A stretch of DNA of 36,878 nt from Nitrososphaerota archaeon. Its GTDB lineage: Archaea; Thermoproteota; Nitrososphaeria; Nitrososphaerales; Nitrosopumilaceae. Below, one piece after another: positions 33,709 through 36,878 of this stretch (positions within the stretch are counted from its first letter, which is position 1; each line of letters begins with the position of its first letter). The stretch covers positions 1 through 36,878 of the forward strand of contig JAGWGB010000014.1 in NCBI GenBank assembly GCA_028867595.1, given 5' to 3'. The position numbers were made by a program, and so were the translations under genes. Under the pieces are notes generated by a model. It made no database searches and was not told where the DNA came from. It worked only from the letters and a program-made list of their open reading frames with translations.

Positions 33709-34303
33709 GTGGAATCCTGTAATCTTTTTAGCTGTAACGTGTTTGATATTGGGTGGTGCTATACATGTGCCAAGCTCTGCAAACGCCTTGCAGCAAATAG
33801 TTTGTGTGCTGCAGCCAATAGACCAGTCAGTGCCATCACATGTTGTCAACATGACAATGAAGGTGCTGGGCCAGCACAACCAAACTGCAAAATATATCGG
33901 GTTGGTGCAGGAGCTGACTGACAAGTCAAACACTGGATGTGATTTTGTGATACAGTTTGAGCGTGCAGTAAACTCTAACTACAACTGGGTTGACAAGTCT
34001 GCTCACTATACCATTTCTGGAAATGCGTTAACGCTGTACACTGACAAGACCCCAGTAAACGTACCAGATAGCATATCATTTGGTGGACCTAGTCCGGGCA
34101 AAGCAGGTGGAGACGTATTTGCTCCCGCAATGACAAACTGGAGTTGCTTTACAGAGGCAATAGCTACGTACCACCAGAATCTCGGATTCACTGGATATAT
34201 GACATGTAATCCGTATCCTGTAGCACAGCATACAAGCAATGACATTCCGTTTTATGTAATACACAAGTCGCTTGAGCAGGCACTTGGAAAACTGCATCTC
34301 TAA
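33701..34303 (+). CDS. Secreted protein of unknown function, coupled to RHH2
   Basis: A 200-aa protein with a signal peptide (hydrophobic VIFLAVTCLILGGA, probable cleavage after SANA near residue 29). The mature part has four cysteines (CVLQP, TGCDF, WSCF, TCNPY) that could form two disulphides, and N-glycosylation-type sequons (NMT, NQT). No family recognised. The TTG start overlaps the RHH2 stop by 8 bp, so the regulator probably controls this exported protein. Confidence 0.7.
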   Translation: MSKWNPVIFLAVTCLILGGAIHVPSSANALQQIVCVLQPIDQSVPSHVVNMTMKVLGQHNQTAKYIGLVQELTDKSNTGCDFVIQFERAVNSNYNWVDKSAHYTISGNALTLYTDKTPVNVPDSISFGGPSPGKAGGDVFAPAMTNWSCFTEAIATYHQNLGFTGYMTCNPYPVAQHTSNDIPFYVIHKSLEQALGKLHL

Positions 34304-34348
34304 GACATCAATTTAAATGTGAAAATCGTGTAACAATATCTGGATACC

Positions 34349-34594
34349 ATGCAGGTTCGAAGAAGAAGCACCCTTTGGTTTTTGCTGCCCGTTGCGTTCA
34401 ACGTACTGGGAGGAATAGTTGCATACTTTGCCATACGTGACGACGACCCGAAAAAGGCGAGAAGCTGTCTCTTTCTTGGAATAGTGCTTGCTGCAATTCC
34501 GATACTTCTCTTTGTTGTACCGGTGCTGGTAGGAATTACAATACTGCCTCACTTTATGCCAAAGATACCAATGCAGCACATGAATTACATATAG
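34349..34594 (+). CDS. Small two-span membrane protein
   Basis: An 81-aa protein with two hydrophobic helices (FLLPVAFNVLGGIVAYFAI and LFLGIVLAAIPILLFVVPVLV) joined by a charged RDDDPKKAR loop. The palindromic ATTTAAAT upstream (about 34312-34319) may be its TATA box. Function unknown. Confidence 0.7.
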   Translation: MQVRRRSTLWFLLPVAFNVLGGIVAYFAIRDDDPKKARSCLFLGIVLAAIPILLFVVPVLVGITILPHFMPKIPMQHMNYI

Positions 34595-34629
34595 AATTTT
34601 TTGTTTACCGTTAACAGAATTCAAAAGAG

Positions 34630-34702
34630 TAGCCCGGCCCAGATTCGAACTGGGGTCAAGGGCTCCAAAGGCCCCTATGCTTGACCGCTACACTACCGGG
34701 CT
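34630..34702 (-). tRNA. tRNA-Gln (anticodon TTG)
   Basis: Read on the minus strand this is a 73-nt cloverleaf. The acceptor stem is AGCCCGG with CCGGGCT, the anticodon stem GGGGC/GCCCT (one wobble) encloses loop CTTTGGA (anticodon TTG), and the T stem CCCAG/CTGGG encloses TTCGAAT. Discriminator A, no encoded CCA, no intron. A TTATTAAAG about 30 bp upstream on the minus strand is a possible TATA box. Confidence 0.94.
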
Positions 34703-34824
34703 TCGTTGAAATCTTCATTTGGGTTCCTTTAATAATGTTAGGTGTTCTGCGTGACTTGGCGTTTCCTTGCATCTACTGCAGTTCTTTCCGTGAACTTATT
34801 ATCCTAGAACCCATCTTGAAAAAC

Positions 34825-35274
34825 ATGCGACTCTTCTTTGTATTTGCAATATGCCTTGTTGCTCTTACCGTGTCAACTGGAAGTGCCTTTGCGCAAAGCC
34901 AGATACCGCTGAAGGACAGGGTACTTGGAATTTATGCACAGGTGGCAGTGCACGACTCGTCAGGGAACTTGGTTGCGTACCTTGAGACGCTGCGTGTTAC
35001 TATATTTGATCCAGCCGGCTTCAATAAAATAATTGATGACAACATGAACTTGTTTCAAAGAAGCGTGATAAACGTGCAGGGGCACGACGTTGAGATCCTA
35101 AAAGTAAATGATTCCACTGTACATCCATCTCCAACCATCGTATCTCAGAACCTCATAAACCTCAAGACAGCAGACGGCCCCAAGGTGCTTGTGGCAGCAG
35201 ATCACGATGGGTATCCAGTTACAGACGGGGACAAGGTAACTACGTACTGGACGATAATTCGGGCGCTTTCCTAG
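34825..35274 (+). CDS. Small secreted protein, unknown function
   Basis: A 149-aa protein beginning MRLFFVFAICLVALTVSTGSAFA, a clear signal peptide with cleavage before QSQ. The mature domain is beta-rich (VLGIYAQVAVHDSSGNLVAYLETLRVTIFD) with no recognised family. A longer in-frame ORF starts upstream but would run through the tRNA-Gln gene, so the ATG at 34825 is chosen; CTTATTA (about 34796-34802) is centred 26 bp upstream. Its last 35 bp overlap the 3' end of the membrane glycosyltransferase-like gene on the other strand. Confidence 0.72.
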   Translation: MRLFFVFAICLVALTVSTGSAFAQSQIPLKDRVLGIYAQVAVHDSSGNLVAYLETLRVTIFDPAGFNKIIDDNMNLFQRSVINVQGHDVEILKVNDSTVHPSPTIVSQNLINLKTADGPKVLVAADHDGYPVTDGDKVTTYWTIIRALS

Positions 35275-36526
35275 TTTTTTTGGACAACAAGATTCCTACA
35301 CCTATTGCAAAAAATACCACAAGCGAGACAAACCTGTAGGGCTCGTTTGTCTGCTGTGTAAATCCCGTAAGAAATGGGGGCGTTACCAATACTGTAAAAA
35401 TAAACAACAAGACCGAGTCTGCGTGCAAGATTCCTTTTCGCGATGCAAAAAATAGCATGACTGTAAGGGGCAGAATAAACAGTACTGCGATATAGTCAAA
35501 CCTCATCTGCATTGCCATGGATGCAAAGCCCTGCCAGAACTGCAAGTTGTCATACGGCTTGATTCCGCCTGCAAAGTCTGTGTTGTATGATACTGCCACA
35601 GCTGCGATGGCAATTATAATTGCGCCATATGTGGCAAGTGAGTACATCTTGGTTTTTTTAGGTAACGTGGACCTTGCAATGAAATAAAGAGACATTGGGA
35701 GAAACGACAAAGTCAGAGGTTTTGAAAAAAGCGAGAGGAAGTACGGGGCAACAGACGGCTGCCAAAACTTTTGAATTAGGTATATAGAAAATAGGTAAAG
35801 CAGAATCCAAAAGTTGTCATATGTTGCAGTGGTGCTGTACGAGACAAAGATGTTGCTTTGGAGCACAAGTGCCATGGAAACCAGGCCTGCAAACCTTTTT
35901 TCTGTGATGTTTTTTGTAAAGAAATATGTCAAAAGAAGCAGTGCTGCACTTGCAATCAGCGGAATTACCCTTATGTTTCCAAATAGGTGGAGCGATGTTG
36001 AGAGCAGTAAATATCTTACATGCGGCTCGAAAGTTGTGCCAAACTGTGAAATATCCCAAGAATCAACTCTCTTTTTTACATTGCCATAGTCTGCCCACGT
36101 CTCCTCACTTGACAATGTTCCGCTAACTATAATGCAAAAAATAACAAGTATTGCAACAACTCCAATCAGTGCTTGCTTTTTTGTGAGCTCAAAGTTTGCA
36201 ATGGCACTAAAGCGGGCCTGGCACTTTGATCTCTTGTAATATGCAAAGCCTATCACAAGTACAATTATGTTCACTATGACAAGCGGTGCTGCAAGAACTC
36301 CTGGCTGAAACGGGTTGATTACATTTGGCGAGAAGACGCTGTCCTGAAACGAACTTGATGCTCGCGAGAGCAATGCCGGAAAGACAACAGGTATGAGGTT
36401 GATGAAGACAGTTACTAGAGTAGGGATAAAGATTGCCCAGGAAAGAAGATGCGGCTTGATTGAGTAGCTACGTTTTGGTTCTGGCGCTTTTTTTGGTTGT
36501 GGGTTGTTCCTCTTCTTGTCTGCCAA
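35240..36526 (-). CDS. Polytopic membrane protein, probable GT-C glycosyltransferase-like
   Basis: A 428-aa protein with a basic, proline-rich cytoplasmic N-terminus and about ten membrane helices. After the second helix region a loop ETWADYGNVKKRVDSWDISQFGTTFEPHVRYLLLS carries acidic residues in the first large extracytoplasmic position, and TTATYDNFWILLYLFSIYLI follows, a layout like PMT/ArnT GT-C enzymes that use lipid-linked sugar donors. Exact family and substrate cannot be set. If right, it may build or use glycans in the same surface pathway as the STT3 enzyme. Confidence 0.6.
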   Translation of the reverse strand: MADKKRNNPQPKKAPEPKRSYSIKPHLLSWAIFIPTLVTVFINLIPVVFPALLSRASSSFQDSVFSPNVINPFQPGVLAAPLVIVNIIVLVIGFAYYKRSKCQARFSAIANFELTKKQALIGVVAILVIFCIIVSGTLSSEETWADYGNVKKRVDSWDISQFGTTFEPHVRYLLLSTSLHLFGNIRVIPLIASAALLLLTYFFTKNITEKRFAGLVSMALVLQSNIFVSYSTTATYDNFWILLYLFSIYLIQKFWQPSVAPYFLSLFSKPLTLSFLPMSLYFIARSTLPKKTKMYSLATYGAIIIAIAAVAVSYNTDFAGGIKPYDNLQFWQGFASMAMQMRFDYIAVLFILPLTVMLFFASRKGILHADSVLLFIFTVLVTPPFLTGFTQQTNEPYRFVSLVVFFAIGVGILLSKKTRKAPELSSST

Positions 36527-36689
36527 ACGTTTTTTCTTAAATAATCTGGGTTTAAAAGTTGATGGTCGTAAGAAGAATAGAATATGTCATTATTATTTCA
36601 AGGCAACTGTGGTAATCAGTACAAAAAACAGAGGTTTATCATTTGATAATATTGTTTGGCACTGTTTTAGCTCTGATTTCTATGTGATG

Positions 36690-36701
36690 TACGTATACGT
36701 A
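36690..36701. promoter_or_regulatory. 12-bp palindrome upstream of a TATA box
   Basis: TACGTATACGTA is fully self-complementary and lies about 12 bp upstream of CATATATAG (36713-36720-), the TATA box of the gene at 36744. Position suggests an operator, but a single AT-rich palindrome can arise by chance. The rest of 36527-36689 holds no gene I can support. Confidence 0.3.
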
Positions 36702-36743
36702 TTATAGTACTACATATATAGTTGCAAGCACATCTTAAACTAG

Positions 36744-36878
36744 ATGAGTAAAGCAGTATTGAAAAAAGCAAACAGATCAAGAACATCAAACCCTACGCTT
36801 GACACAATAAAGATGGTAGAGCAAGCACTTTCTAAAGAATTGCAATATACTTCTAAAAATAGACTTTGGAGGACGCTT
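36744..36878 (+). CDS. Start of an unidentified CDS, cut by window end
   Basis: ATG followed by 45 open codons to the window edge. The start MSKAVLKKANRSRTSNP is basic and continues LDTIKMVEQALSKEL...KNRLWRTL, which looks like the first helices of a small DNA-binding (winged-helix-like) protein, but the fold cannot be confirmed. TATATA (36714-36719) is centred 27 bp upstream, typical of a leaderless gene. The rest lies outside the window. Confidence 0.6.
   Translation, partial: MSKAVLKKANRSRTSNPTLDTIKMVEQALSKELQYTSKNRLWRTL

Noticed and set aside
34681-34824. Upstream extension of the secreted protein to a 197-aa ORF
   Set aside because: It would begin inside the tRNA-Gln gene and hide a clear signal peptide; a TATA box fits the ATG at 34825.
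36504-36707. 67-aa plus-strand ORF near the end of the window
   Set aside because: It lies across the 5' end of the GT-C-like gene and AT-rich spacer, with no recognisable features.
1-36878. CRISPR array or rRNA operon
   Set aside because: No regularly spaced direct repeats and no rRNA-like sequence were found.

Overview
The window reads as a chromosomal segment of an ammonia-oxidising-type thaumarchaeon (Nitrososphaerota, probably Nitrosopumilales). The signs are archaeal information-processing genes (split primase, aIF2 alpha and gamma, S6e, Nop10, LSm, RadB-like, RPA-like, Lhr), an STT3 glycosyltransferase, an anaerobic-type (Cbi) cobalamin set, many TTG/GTG starts, and TATA boxes about 25-30 bp from start codons, which implies leaderless mRNAs. 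Genus-level placement is inference. Coding density is high, with several 1-8 bp overlaps and tail-to-tail overlaps.

Layout. 0-6.5 kb: end of primase PriL and all of PriS; a UPF0182 membrane protein abutting a class I glutamine amidotransferase; a C39-like/TPR protein; a HIT protein. 6.5-13.6 kb: tRNA-Gly(CCC), two tiny convergent zinc-ribbon genes, S6e, aIF2-gamma followed by a frameshifted PIN-domain gene, a metallo-beta-lactamase-fold hydrolase, a 921-aa STT3 oligosaccharyltransferase carrying a C-terminal cyclophilin domain, then nop10 and aIF2-alpha on the minus strand. 13.6-20.5 kb: cobalamin block with cobO, a geranylgeranyl-reductase-like flavoprotein, cbiA, and the minus-strand operon cbiD-cbiG-cbiX-cbiC. 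20.5-21.8 kb: a TnpB-only IS200/IS605-type element next to the cbiD promoter.

21.8-32.6 kb: J-domain membrane protein, NAD(P)-binding epimerase-like protein, bacterial-type MetK with LSm, RadB-like ATPase, a 44-aa membrane ORF overlapping Lhr, small membrane proteins with a winged-helix regulator, an RPA-like ssDNA-binding protein, and an ABC exporter pair. 32.6-34.3 kb is the most accessory-looking part. It has two ribbon-helix-helix genes whose promoters carry closely related palindromic operators, separated by a decayed tnpB whose 3' end is still recognisable at DNA level and aligns with the intact element. One RHH gene is translationally coupled to a secreted protein. 34.3-36.9 kb: small membrane protein, tRNA-Gln(TTG), a secreted protein, a GT-C-like polytopic protein and the start of a further gene cut by the window edge.

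Functional links. CobO, CbiA, C, D, G and X cover a large part of corrin ring synthesis and adenosylation; the flavoprotein between cobO and cbiA is a candidate for an unassigned reductive step. STT3-cyclophilin suggests coupling of N-glycosylation and prolyl isomerisation outside the membrane. The tnpB copy and its relic suggest past transposition with retention of the guide-RNA (omega RNA) scaffold.
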